A stretch of DNA of 12,663 bases from Komagataeibacter kakiaceti JCM 25156 (GCF_000613305.1 NZ_BAIO01000030.1:1-12663); one strand, 5' to 3'. Positions 1-7,527 are shown, numbered from the stretch's first letter. Notes: a model not told the origin generated them from the sequence alone. Program-made: numbers and translations.

Positions 1-460
1 GCGGCAGGTAATGCCGGAAATCAAGGCAGCGCCGGGTCACCTGTCCCGGCCCAAGAATATGTTTCTGGGCATAGGACCCCACCACCAGGGTCAGTTCAAT
101 ATCGGGCATCTGCGCCATGATCCGCTCACGCCATTGCGGCGCGCATTCCAGGCGGGGCGGGCGGTCACCGCCCTGTGGCAGACGGCCGGGATAGCACAGC
201 CCCATGGGCACCAGCGCAATGCGGCTCGTATCGTAAAAAGTGGCCCGATCTATGCCCATCCATGCCCGCAGCCTGTCGCCAGAGGCATCGTTAAAGGACT
301 GTCCGGTTTCATGCACGCGAGTACCGGGCGCCTGACTTGCAATCAGCAGGCGTGCGGTGCGGGAAACATGCACGACCGGGCGTGGCCCCAGCGGTAGATG
401 CGCCGTACAGATCTGGCACGCACGGATAGCGTTGAGCAGGTCTTCGAGCGTCTCGGCCAT
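1..460 (-). CDS. Uracil-DNA glycosylase-like protein, 3' end cut by window edge
   Basis: The open frame gives 153 codons from the ATG at 460 to the window edge with no stop, so the C-terminus is missing. The protein begins MAETLEDLLNAIRACQIC. It has a C15-x2-C18 pair, then LLIASQAPGTRVHETG (QAPG at residues 43-46), SGDRLRAWMGIDRATFYD and ALVPMGLCYPG. This is the pattern I know from the UDG-like branch of the uracil-DNA glycosylase superfamily, where the segment around QAPG forms the nucleotide-binding and catalytic loop. Members excise damaged bases or are only predicted to. The substrate is not known from sequence, and the second conserved motif (H-P-S-P type) would lie outside the window. 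The start is supported by AGGAG ahead of the ATG, overlapping the stop of the sirtuin gene 9 bases upstream, so the two are probably co-transcribed. The superfamily call is firm; the activity is less sure. Confidence 0.85.
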   Translation of the reverse strand, partial: MAETLEDLLNAIRACQICTAHLPLGPRPVVHVSRTARLLIASQAPGTRVHETGQSFNDASGDRLRAWMGIDRATFYDTSRIALVPMGLCYPGRLPQGGDRPPRLECAPQWRERIMAQMPDIELTLVVGSYAQKHILGPGQVTRRCLDFRHYLP

Positions 461-469
461 GGCGTGCTC

Positions 470-1174
470 CTACCGATCCAGCAGGTCGCGGGTCCAGGCG
501 GGGACCGTGCGCGTGGCGGGCCCAGGAATGATCTGCTCAAAGGCGGACGGGCCGGAGGGCACTTCCAGATTGAACAGCATCGTATCCGCATGGTCGGCCA
601 CGCTGTCCACAAATCCCGCCGCCGGATAAACGACGCCGGAGGTGCCGATGGCGACGAACAGGTCGCATTCCGCCAGCCGTTGCGCAATGGTGTCCATATG
701 GTAGGGCATCTCCCCAAACCATACGATGTCAGGGCGTAGCGCGGGGGTATGGCAGCCGGGGCAGGGCGTATCAGGGTAACAGTCGGTTCGCCATGTGGGT
801 GTCATGCCGCAATGGGTGCAACGTAACCGCAGCAGTTCGCCATGCATGTGAATGACATTCTGGCTGCCCGCGCGTTCATGCAGATCATCTATATTCTGGG
901 TGATGATGGTGAGATGCCCCGGCCACTGGCCGTTACGCGCGGCCTGCTCCAGCGCCGCCAGGGCCAGATGGGCGGCGTTGGGGTGCACGGCGGGCAATCT
1001 GGCGCGCAGGTCGTTATAGAAACGGTCCACCCGCAGCGGATCACGCCTGAATCCCTCTGGGGTGCAGATGTGTTCGATGTGTTCGTTGTTCCACAGCCCG
1101 TCCGCCCCGCGAAAGGTCTGCAGGCCGGATTCCTGACTGATGCCGGCCCCGGTCAGGACCACGATACGCCGCAT
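470..1174 (-). CDS. cobB: NAD-dependent protein deacylase, class III sirtuin (CobB-like)
   Basis: This sirtuin should remove acyl groups from protein lysines using NAD+, releasing nicotinamide and O-acyl-ADP-ribose in the cytoplasm. Seen in the 234-residue product: the NAD-binding GAGISQESGLQTFRG (residues 9-23), TQNIDDLHERAG (92-103), the catalytic His111 in HMHGE, and a four-cysteine zinc site (C119, C122, C138, C141). The start at 1174 puts MRRIVVLTGAG at the N-terminus, as in the family. It has G-rich sequence just upstream, unlike the possible GTG at 1219 or the ATG at 1192. The class III acyl-pocket signature Y-x2-R is only half kept: Tyr53 is present but the position three residues on is Leu56. 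Demalonylase/desuccinylase preference is therefore uncertain. It is separated from adhB by two terminators and sits 9 bases ahead of the glycosylase-like gene. In related bacteria CobB acts on metabolic enzymes such as acetyl-CoA synthetase, which would matter in an acetate producer; that link is inference. Confidence 0.93.
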   Translation of the reverse strand: MRRIVVLTGAGISQESGLQTFRGADGLWNNEHIEHICTPEGFRRDPLRVDRFYNDLRARLPAVHPNAAHLALAALEQAARNGQWPGHLTIITQNIDDLHERAGSQNVIHMHGELLRLRCTHCGMTPTWRTDCYPDTPCPGCHTPALRPDIVWFGEMPYHMDTIAQRLAECDLFVAIGTSGVVYPAAGFVDSVADHADTMLFNLEVPSGPSAFEQIIPGPATRTVPAWTRDLLDR

Positions 1175-1306
1175 GCCTCTACGTTCCCCCATATGGCGAA
1201 GAGAGTGTTTCAAAAGCACCGCTGCCCGGTCTGGGGTCGTCCATTCCAGCCGCGTTTCTGAAACTCTCCCTTACCATAGGCGTGGGCATGGGGACTGCCC
1301 ATAAGA

Positions 1307-1337
1307 AAACCGCCATGGATGTTCTCCATGGCGGTTT
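1307..1337 (-). terminator. Second (distal) terminator of adhA-adhB
   Basis: A perfect 12-base inverted repeat (AAACCGCCATGG, loop ATGTTCT, CCATGGCGGTTT) is followed on the minus strand by TTCTTAT. It lies between adhB and the sirtuin gene, so it probably backs up the hairpin next to the adhB stop. The A-rich flank of the other strand gives it some symmetry, but no plus-strand gene enters from the left. Confidence 0.8.
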
Positions 1338-1359
1338 GCCGTAGTCGAGATCAGGAGAA

Positions 1360-1381
1360 GGTGGCTCCCGGAGGAGCCACC
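1360..1381 (-). terminator. First (proximal) terminator hairpin after adhB
   Basis: A perfect 9-base-pair stem GGTGGCTCC/GGAGCCACC encloses a four-base loop that reads TCCG on the minus strand, resembling the stable UUCG-type tetraloops. It begins 8 bases beyond the adhB stop codon and is followed by the pyrimidine-rich TTCTCCT. It may terminate transcription or protect the 3' end, with the stronger T-tract belonging to the next hairpin. Confidence 0.7.
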
Positions 1382-1389
1382 CATGCGCC

Positions 1390-2794
1390 TTACTGTGCGG
1401 CGTCCTGACCCGTATGGGTCTGCGGTGCGAAGGTCCAGCCCGCGCCATAAGGCTGCGGAAGGAACACGGACCAGCCGCTGCTGGTGCTGTTCCAGCCCGA
1501 GCTGGAAACCGGAGCCCCGGTGTCACGCAGCTTGGTCACGTCGGCGGCGGTAACGGTGCCCGGCGCCTTGTTGCCCCAGCTTGTGCGGATGAAGTTGACC
1601 ACGTCTGCAATCTGCTGGGCGGACAGCGACTTGCTGTAGCCCGGCATGGCGACCGCGGACGGCGCCCAGTTGCTCGGCGGCAGGACGCCACCATGCGCAA
1701 CCACGTTCACCAGCGAGGTCGGGTTCTCGGTCAAGACAACCGGGTTGCCAGCCAGCGGCGGGAACATGCGGGCGACACCACCACCATCGTTACGGTGGCA
1801 GATGGCGCATTCCTTCACATACGTATCAGCACCCGGAACGCTGGCGGTGTTACCCGAAGCCAGCATGTTCGCGGTGGACGGATCGTAGGTGTAGTTGCCC
1901 TGTGACGGCGGGACCGGCGGCAGGCTCTTCAGATACTTCGCGACGGCGTGCAGGTCGTCATCGGTAAAGTACTGGGTGCTCCATGCCACCACGTCGCCCA
2001 TGCCACCGAACACGGCGGAATGGTCGATGCGGCCGGACTTCAGGAACAGGTAGATGTCGTCCTCGCTCCAGCGGCCCAGACCCACGACCGGGTCATTGCG
2101 CAGGCTCGGCGCGACCCAGTTGTCGATCGGTGCGCCACCGGACAGGAACTCGGGTCCACCCGCCGTATCCAGCGCCTTCTCCTGCATGGCGAAGCCACGC
2201 GGGGTATGGCACATGCCGCAATGGCCGGGGCCGGTCACCAGGTATTCACCACGCGCTACCTCGCATCGGTGCCGGGGGCGGGGGTATAGTCCTTGGGCGC
2301 GGGCGAGAAGAGCATGCGCCACACACCCAGCGGCCAGCGCATGGACAGCGGCCAGGAAATATCCGGCTGCTTGTTCGGCTGCGCGACCGGCTTCACGTCA
2401 TGCATGAAGTAGGCGTACAAGGCCTGTACGTCTTCCTTCGTCATGCGCGAGAAGGCCGGATACGGCATCGCCGGATACAGCGAGGCACCGTCCTTGCGGA
2501 CACCATGGCGCACGGCTTCGTCGAATTCTTCGAAGGTGTAGCGCCCGATACCGTAGGTCGGGTCCGGTGTGATGTTCGTGGAGTAAATCGTGCCGACCGG
2601 GCTCTTGATTTCAAGCCCGCCCGCATAGGCCTGACCGTGGAGAGCGGTATGACACGCCACGCAGTCACTCAGCCGCGCGACATACGCTCCCTTCTCGATT
2701 AGCGCGGAGTCGGCATTTGGCGTCTGCGCCAATGCGTCCCAGCAAGCAGACTAAACGCTGCCGCGCTGAATGTCACCTTAAGCCTGTTGATCAT
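1390..2794 (-). pseudogene. adhB: Alcohol dehydrogenase cytochrome c subunit AdhB, broken by two frameshifts
   Basis: AdhB is the triple-haem cytochrome c subunit of PQQ alcohol dehydrogenase. It takes electrons from AdhA and reduces ubiquinone at the periplasmic face of the membrane. Three haem motifs are visible: CVACH, CGMCH and CAICH. The ATG at 2794 opens a signal peptide (MINRLKVTFSAAAFSLLAGT, then ALAQTP after repair). As given, the signal peptide runs out of frame at 2734/2735, where one G of ACGGCA seems lost. A second break near 2263, between GTDA and EVARGEYL, leads to a stop at 2256. Restoring one base at each point gives a continuous 468-residue protein, the normal size for Komagataeibacter AdhB, ending in HTGQDAAQ. 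It lies 51 bases after adhA with no terminator between, so it is co-transcribed. Identity is very sure; whether the breaks are real is not. Confidence 0.95.
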
Positions 2795-2845
2795 TATGTT
2801 CACCATCATGCGTCGCGTTGATGCGAAAAATTGTCAAAACCGGGA

Positions 2846-5062
2846 TTACGGCAGCTGCTCGGGAATACCGGCGGCGTTCTTCCGGGCATCAACTTCCCTC
2901 TGATAGGTCTCGTTCGCACGCTTGATCAGGAACTGACGGATATCCTCAATCTCGTTCGGGTTCATGTTGCTGTCGAAGCGATCCATGCCGTAGGCGGTCA
3001 ACGCGCCGCGGCCAACAACATTGTAGAACGCATCCTGGTGGCGGATGGAGCCGGACCAGCGCAGATCGGGCAGCACGCCACCACCCTCGGCATTGTCACC
3101 ATGGCAGGCGGCGCAATACGTCTCGAACTGGAAGTAGCCGTTATCCGTCCGGGTGGCGTCAAACTGTGCCGGCGGCTTGACGGGGAGGAAGCCCGCGTCG
3201 TTCTGCTTGGGCAGTTCGCCAGCCTTGCCGTCGAGCGAGAAGGCAATGATGCGCGAATGGTTGACGGTCCAGCCGCTGGTGCGGGCAAGCCCACCCAGGA
3301 AGAACGGATAGATGCCGCCCCAGCCCACTTCAACCGCGACATACTGCTTGCCATTGGCAAGATAGGTCACGGGCGGTGCGATAATGCCGCTATCCGCCAC
3401 GAAGTGGAACAGGTCGGACCCGTTCGTCGCGTCATAGGCATGGAATTCGCCATTCGCCAGGCCCTGGAACAATAGGTCGCCAGCCGTGGCCAGGATGCCG
3501 CCGTTCCACGGACCTTGTGGTCCACGCGCCAGGCTTCCTGCTGCTTCTGCGGATCCCAAGCCAGAAGATAGCCCTTCAGATCCTTCACGAAGGCCTGCTT
3601 GGCTTCGGGTGAGTCGGGAATGCCGACCTTGTTCATGTCCAGACCCAGGTTCCAGCTATCCGGATGCGGCAGGAACCCACCCTTCTGGTTGGTGTACAGG
3701 AACGGAACCTGCTGGGCCGGGATGTAGACGAGCCCGGTCTTGGGGCTGAACGCCATGGCCGCGAAGTTATGGCCGCCAAGGTCACCCGGAATGCCGTACC
3801 AGTCCTTGCCCGTAAGGTGTAGAGCGCATCGGGGTTGTAGATCGGACGGCCCGTCTTCGGGTCGAGGCCGCTGGCCCAGTTCACATAGACGTAGTTCTTG
3901 CCCGAGATGAACTCACCGGTCTTCGCATCGATGATGTAGAAGAAGCCGTTCTTCGGCGCATGAACGATGACGTGGCGGGTCTCACCGTTGATCGGCAGGT
4001 CAAGTGTCATGATCTGCTGGACAGAGGTGAAGTCCCACTGGTCCATCGGCGTTTCCTGGAAATGCCAGACGTATTCGCCGGTTTCCGGCTTCAGCGCGAC
4101 GATGCTGCCCAGGAACAGGTTGTCGCCCTTGCCTTCGGAGCGGTACTTGTAGTTCCACGGCGAACCGTTGCCCACGCCCAGATAGACCAGGTCGCTCACG
4201 GGGTCGTACACGATGGAATCCCACACCGTGCCGCCGCCGCCCTGACGGGTCCAGGCGCCGGTCGGGCTCCAGGTCTGGTAGGCCTTGTTCATCAGCACGC
4301 TGTCGGAAGCGGCGTGGTCCGGTTCGTTCTTGGGGTTCGGAACCGTGAAGAAGCGCCAGTCGACCTTGCCGGTTTCGGCATCGAACGCCGTGACGAAGCC
4401 ACGCGCGCCGAACTCGGAACCACCGTTGCCGATGATCACGCGGCCCTTGGCGATGCGCGGCGCGCCATCAACCGTATAGGAGCGCTGCTTGCCCAGCTCC
4501 GCTTCGGGCGGGATGGTGTTGACGCTCCAGACCAGCTTGCCGGTCTTGGCGTCCAGGGCGATCAGGCGGCCATCGAACGTGCCGAAATAGACCTTGCCAT
4601 TCCAGTAGGCCGCGCCACGGTTGACCGTGTCACAGCAGCCCTTGTCCGCGATGTTGCCGGGCACGCGCGGGTCGTACGACCACAGCAGCTTGCCGGTCGC
4701 GGCGTCCACGGCTTTCATCATGCTCCAGTTGGTGGTGGCGTACATGACGCCATCAACAACCAGCGGCGTGCCTTCCTGCCACGATTGGTATCGAGATCCA
4801 GATACCAGGCCAGCTTCAGGTTTCCGACATTGGAACGATTGATCTGGTCCAGCGGGCTGTAGCGCTGTTCAGAATAGGTACGGCCATAGGTAAGCCAGTC
4901 ACCGGGATGATCATCAGCATGGATGATCGCTTCCCCCGTGGCGCCCTGCCCATCATCCGCCGATGCCATGGTGGCATAGCCCGAGATGAGAGCCGCACAT
5001 ATCGTTCCGGCTGTAAGCGTTCTGCTCAGAGAACGTCTTTTTCCGAAAACGGCAGAAATCAT
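2846..5062 (-). pseudogene. adhA: PQQ-dependent alcohol dehydrogenase large subunit AdhA, broken by three frameshifts
   Basis: AdhA is the catalytic quinohaemoprotein subunit that oxidises ethanol to acetaldehyde in the periplasm, using PQQ, calcium and one c-type haem. Seen: a signal peptide (MISAVFGKRRSLSRTLTAG, then a hydrophobic stretch to TMASA), the adjacent cysteine pair in DKGCCDTVNRG typical of PQQ alcohol dehydrogenases, repeated propeller-blade sequences such as AAYWNGKVYFGTFDGRL, and the haem motif CAACH in the C-terminal domain. The ATG at 5062 has GAGGA upstream. Frames break at 4780/4781 (DTNRG, then QEGTPLV), 3812/3813 (LYTL, then TGKDWYG) and about 3513 (VDHK, then GPWNGGIL). 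Each is repaired by one extra base in a run (CC, AA, GGG), giving 739 residues, the normal size, ending in GIPEQLP. Apart from these the sequence has no nonsense codon and looks under selection. Identity is very sure. Confidence 0.97.
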
Positions 5063-5129
5063 ATGTGATGTCCTCAGAAAAACTAACGGTTTCGAATTCA
5101 GGACGCCGCCGCCGCAACTTTTTGCCGGG

Positions 5130-5200
5130 GCCGGTTTCCTGTCCGTAACTGGCTGGAAACGCATGGCGCGTCTCCATCTTCACCCAGACAGGAAACCGGC
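5130..5200 (-). repeat. 14-base perfect inverted repeat in the adhA leader
   Basis: GCCGGTTTCCTGTC at 5130-5143 is matched exactly by GACAGGAAACCGGC at 5187-5200, with a 43-base loop. It sits 68 to 138 bases ahead of the adhA start. The loop on the minus strand contains GGAG, 7 bases, then an ATG at 5164 that is in frame with adhA 34 codons upstream. If transcribed, the stem could form a leader hairpin that displays this alternative start. Its function is unknown. Confidence 0.7.
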
Positions 5201-5270
5201 GATTTAGCAGAAGAAAAAGCAGGTAGTCCGTTTCATCCGAACATACTGAGGCTGGCACCGCCGTCTCCTG

Positions 5271-5300
5271 ACATTTTAGTGTTCGAGATCACTAAAACGT
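5271..5300. promoter_or_regulatory. Operator-like palindrome upstream of adhA
   Basis: ACATTTTAGTG (5271-5281) and CACTAAAACGT (5290-5300) pair at 10 of 11 positions around an 8-base spacer. The core TTTTAGTG/CACTAAAA is perfect. Arms spaced about two helical turns apart fit a dimeric regulator. The palindrome lies about 210 bases before the adhA start. There is no run of T after it on the minus strand, so it is unlikely to be a terminator. Confidence 0.5.
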
Positions 5301-5468
5301 GAATATGTTGTCAGATAAGCAATGAAACGGATAATCTGAAAATCTGGAAGATTTCATTTATCTAACTGATATTAAACAATAATTAAGGCGTCTGGTCCGC
5401 GTTTGCTGTCGAAGCAGTTCACAATGAACGGCACGAAATATATTTTTATTATTCAACAAATATATAAA

Positions 5469-5500
5469 TAGGGGGCCTGATGGAACCCGATGTCCCCCTA
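5469..5500 (-). terminator. Probable terminator of thpR
   Basis: TAGGGGG (5494-5500 on the minus strand) pairs perfectly with CCCCCTA (5469-5475), with an 18-base loop. It is followed on the minus strand by TTTATATATTTG. It lies 28 bases past the thpR stop. The loop is large and the T-tract interrupted, so efficiency is uncertain. Confidence 0.6.
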
Positions 5501-5527
5501 CGCGTAACGGTACGCGACGCGAGGGAA

Positions 5528-6072
5528 TCAGGGCAGGGGATAGTGCTCCAGTGGTTCGTAGCAGGGGCCATCCGCGCCTCGCAGGGACTGGAACAGGGTG
5601 AAGTGCCCCACGGTCTCGCCCTCCGATGCGGGAAGGGTGGTTGCGAGCCAGCGCTGCCGCTGGTCGGGGTCGGTGCGTTGCGACTGTCCGAGCGTCACAT
5701 GCGGCACGAAGCGCCGCCCGCGTCTGGCCGTGGCTGGCAGGAGCCGGTTCAGGGTCGCGCGGATCCTGTGCTGCAGTTGCGTCAGCGCGGGATCGGTGGC
5801 GAGGCCAATCCATAATGTGTCCGGCCCGTAATGCGTTTCGGACTCGAACAGGCCGGGTGCGGTCAGTCGCAGGTGGGGGTGGGGAGTGTGAATCGCCGCC
5901 AGGGCATGGTGAATATCCTCCATCACCGGCCGCTGGGTGACCTCCCCGATGAAATGCAGCGTGAGGTGGTAGGACTCCGGCGGGTACCAGGCCACATCAG
6001 GCAGGCTTCCCCTGAGTTCACCAGCACGCGCTGCAGGGAGGGCGGAAATTCCAGACCGACAAAAAGACGCAT
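5528..6072 (-). pseudogene. thpR: RNA 2',3'-cyclic phosphodiesterase (2H family, ThpR/LigT), one frameshift
   Basis: This family hydrolyses 2',3'-cyclic phosphate ends of RNA, and some members ligate tRNA halves through 2'-5' bonds. Both catalytic H-x-T-x motifs are present: HLTL (in SYHLTLHFIGEV) and HVTL (in FVPHVTLGQS). The N-terminus typical of the family, MRLFVGLEFPPSLQRVL, starts at the ATG at 6072, with AGGT a few bases upstream. It is in a different frame from the rest. Adding one G to the GG at 6021/6022 joins VL to GELRGSLPDVAW and restores the usual spacing between MRLFV and HLTL, giving 181 residues. Without repair, the long frame would have an implausible extension from 6247. The gene stands alone between adhA and the divergent yccA-like gene. 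Family assignment is sure; the break could be a sequencing error. Confidence 0.9.
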
Positions 6073-6146
6073 GAAGTACCTGTGAATAAAAGAGCGGGCG
6101 GCATGGGTCGCAACATGGCGCGTACAGTATATATATCCCACGCCGC

Positions 6147-6161
6147 ACATGCCGGGCATGT
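6147..6161. repeat. 15-base palindrome in the thpR/yccA divergent region
   Basis: ACATGCC, one central G, then GGCATGT is a perfect odd palindrome. It lies between the divergent starts of thpR (6072) and the yccA-like gene (6270). Next to it, at 6126-6136, the minus strand reads GATATATATACTG, which contains a TATACT that could be the thpR -10 element, placing the palindrome near its -35 region. A regulator site is plausible but unproven. Confidence 0.4.
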
Positions 6162-6269
6162 TGCCGTATTGTAATGTGTTGGACACGCTGAGGTTCTTGA
6201 ACGTGTTCTAGCATGTTCCCACATTCAGGGAGAGGCACGTCAGTCAAGGGCGTGCAGGAAGGAAAAACA

Positions 6270-7049
6270 ATGGCTTTTGGCCCTGATTCGCGGAGCTTCG
6301 TCAGCCCCGCCGCAGAGAATGCCGCAGGCTCCGTCGATATGGGGCTGCGCGCCTATATGCTGCGAGTCTATAACTGGATGGCATCGGGACTGGTGCTGAC
6401 CGGGCTGGTTGCGTACCTGATCGCCAATACCGGCCTTCAGGCGCTGTTCTTCCAGCATGTCGTCGCCCCCTCGGGTATGGTGGCGATCCGGCCCACCGGT
6501 CTTGCCATGCTCGCCATGATCGCGCCGCTGGGCTTTGTCATGGTGATGTCCTTTGGCGTGAACCGGTTGTCCACGCAGGCGGTCCAGACGCTGTTCTGGC
6601 TCTTCTGCGGCGTGATGGGCGCGAGCCTGTCCAACATCTTCATGGTGTTCACCGGCGTTTCCGTCACACGGGTGTTCTTCATCACGGCGGCGACGTTCTG
6701 CACCATGTCGATATGGGGTTACACGACTCGTACCGACCTCAGCCGCTTCGGCTCCTTCTTCATGATGGGGCTGTTCGGTCTTGTCATCGCGGGCGTGGTG
6801 AACATGTTCCTCGCCAGCCCGGGGCTGTATTTCGTCTACAGCGCGGTTGGCGTGCTGCTGTTCGTCGGCCTGACCATGTTCGACACCCAGCGGATCAAGG
6901 CGACCTACCAGCAGTTCGCCTATTACGAAGGGCCTGACCAGGCGGCGAAGCGGTCGGTTTATGATGCGCTGAACCTGTACCTTAACTTTATCAACCTGTT
7001 CCAGTTTCTGCTTCAGTTCATGGGTGTGCGGAACAGCAGCAATGACTGA
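6270..7049 (+). CDS. Bax inhibitor-1/YccA family membrane protein
   Basis: A 259-residue inner membrane protein with about seven hydrophobic segments, for example GLVLTGLVAYLIANTGL near the start and LYFVYSAVGVLLFVGLTMF near the end. This is the BI-1/YccA (TMBIM) family. Known members include E. coli YccA, which modulates the FtsH protease, and Bacillus YetJ, a pH-sensitive calcium leak channel. The role here is not known. The conserved FDTQ (Asp205) is present. At the second position of the YetJ di-aspartyl pair, the usual LYLDFINLF reads LYLNFINLF (Asn239). The start MAFGPDSRSF is chosen because AGGAAGG lies 8 bases ahead; the frame is open to 6213 but has no comparable site there. It is monocistronic, with a strong terminator 58 bases downstream. 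Confidence 0.93.
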   Translation: MAFGPDSRSFVSPAAENAAGSVDMGLRAYMLRVYNWMASGLVLTGLVAYLIANTGLQALFFQHVVAPSGMVAIRPTGLAMLAMIAPLGFVMVMSFGVNRLSTQAVQTLFWLFCGVMGASLSNIFMVFTGVSVTRVFFITAATFCTMSIWGYTTRTDLSRFGSFFMMGLFGLVIAGVVNMFLASPGLYFVYSAVGVLLFVGLTMFDTQRIKATYQQFAYYEGPDQAAKRSVYDALNLYLNFINLFQFLLQFMGVRNSSND

Positions 7050-7107
7050 GGTGGGACAGGAGTCCTGCAAAACCCGGACCTGAAAGGTCTGATTTTGGGA
7101 ATACGGA

Positions 7108-7136
7108 GGGCCGTCGCGAAAGCGACGGCCCTTTTT
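7108..7136 (+). terminator. Strong rho-independent terminator after the yccA-like gene
   Basis: A perfect 10-base-pair GC-rich stem GGGCCGTCGC/GCGACGGCCC with a GAAA tetraloop is followed directly by five T residues. It isolates the gene from cyoABCD. Confidence 0.93.
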
Positions 7137-7472
7137 GCATGAAAAGACTGATTTTGTGAGCGATCCGTCAAAATAGATAAGACTTATTTACACAATGAAA
7201 TTATATGATGACGGGAGTGTGAGGTTCATGACAGTTAAGCAATGCCTTGTAAAACCGCGTTTTTTGACGATAAATCAGCGGCTATGTAATGTTCTGAAAT
7301 ATTATGTGAAGGCTTGCCTATAGGGCCGTTCAGGTCGGATAACCCTTGAATAGAAAAACTATATGAAAGGGTAAGCGGCACAGAGCATGCGCTTCAGAAC
7401 ACAGGACGGCATCGCGATTTATGGTCCGATCTGCCCTGACAGTAATGATTACGTAAGGTCTGGCGGGCCGTA

Positions 7473-7486
7473 TTGATCAAAATCAT
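7473..7486. promoter_or_regulatory. FNR/FixK-type binding site before cyoA
   Basis: TTGATCAAAATCAT matches the FNR/FixK consensus TTGAT-N4-ATCAA at nine of ten fixed bases. It lies 216 bases ahead of the cyoA start. FNR represses cyo in E. coli, and FNR-type regulators are known in acetic acid bacteria, so oxygen control of this oxidase is a reasonable inference. One such site could occur by chance. Confidence 0.5.
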
Positions 7487-7527
7487 GGTCAGCCGGTCGG
7501 CAACTAACTCATGACGGATGCAAACTG

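Larger units (their letters stand above)
5063..5468 (-). promoter_or_regulatory. adhA upstream region with several inverted repeats
   Basis: No gene is evident in these roughly 400 bases, which are AT-richer than the flanking genes beyond 5204. Since the terminator of the upstream gene ends at 5469, the adhA promoter should lie here. I could not pick a convincing -35/-10 pair. The region holds three sets of dyads, annotated separately or described here: a 14-base perfect repeat (5130-5143 with 5187-5200), a 10-base perfect repeat TCCGTTTCAT/ATGAAACGGA (5227-5236 with 5322-5331), and inside the latter a long operator-like palindrome (5271-5300). The nesting suggests protein binding sites or structured leader RNA, but no regulator can be named. 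Confidence 0.5.

Noticed and set aside
2832..2837. A perfect TTGACA on the minus strand between adhA and adhB, suggesting an internal promoter
   Set aside because: At 17 bases downstream there is only GACGCA, no -10 like element, and adhB is expected to be read from the adhA transcript.
3960..4862. A 300-codon plus-strand frame opposite adhA
   Set aside because: It lies wholly opposite conserved AdhA sequence and spans the frameshift at 4780; no recognisable domain.
6193..6217. GTTC/GAAC half-sites before the yccA-like gene, resembling a LexA box
   Set aside because: The alphaproteobacterial LexA site is GTTC-N7-GTTC; spacings here are N8 and N6. The overlapping short palindromes (GTTCTTGAAC, GAACGTGTTC) are probably chance.
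6240..7070. A 276-codon open frame opposite the yccA-like gene
   Set aside because: Same kind of charged, low-complexity shadow; it also reads through the thpR/yccA divergent region without a plausible start.
7265..7279. TTGACGATAAATCAG as a second FNR-like box before cyoA
   Set aside because: The half-sites are separated by five bases instead of four and two positions differ; it fits better as part of a possible -35 region.
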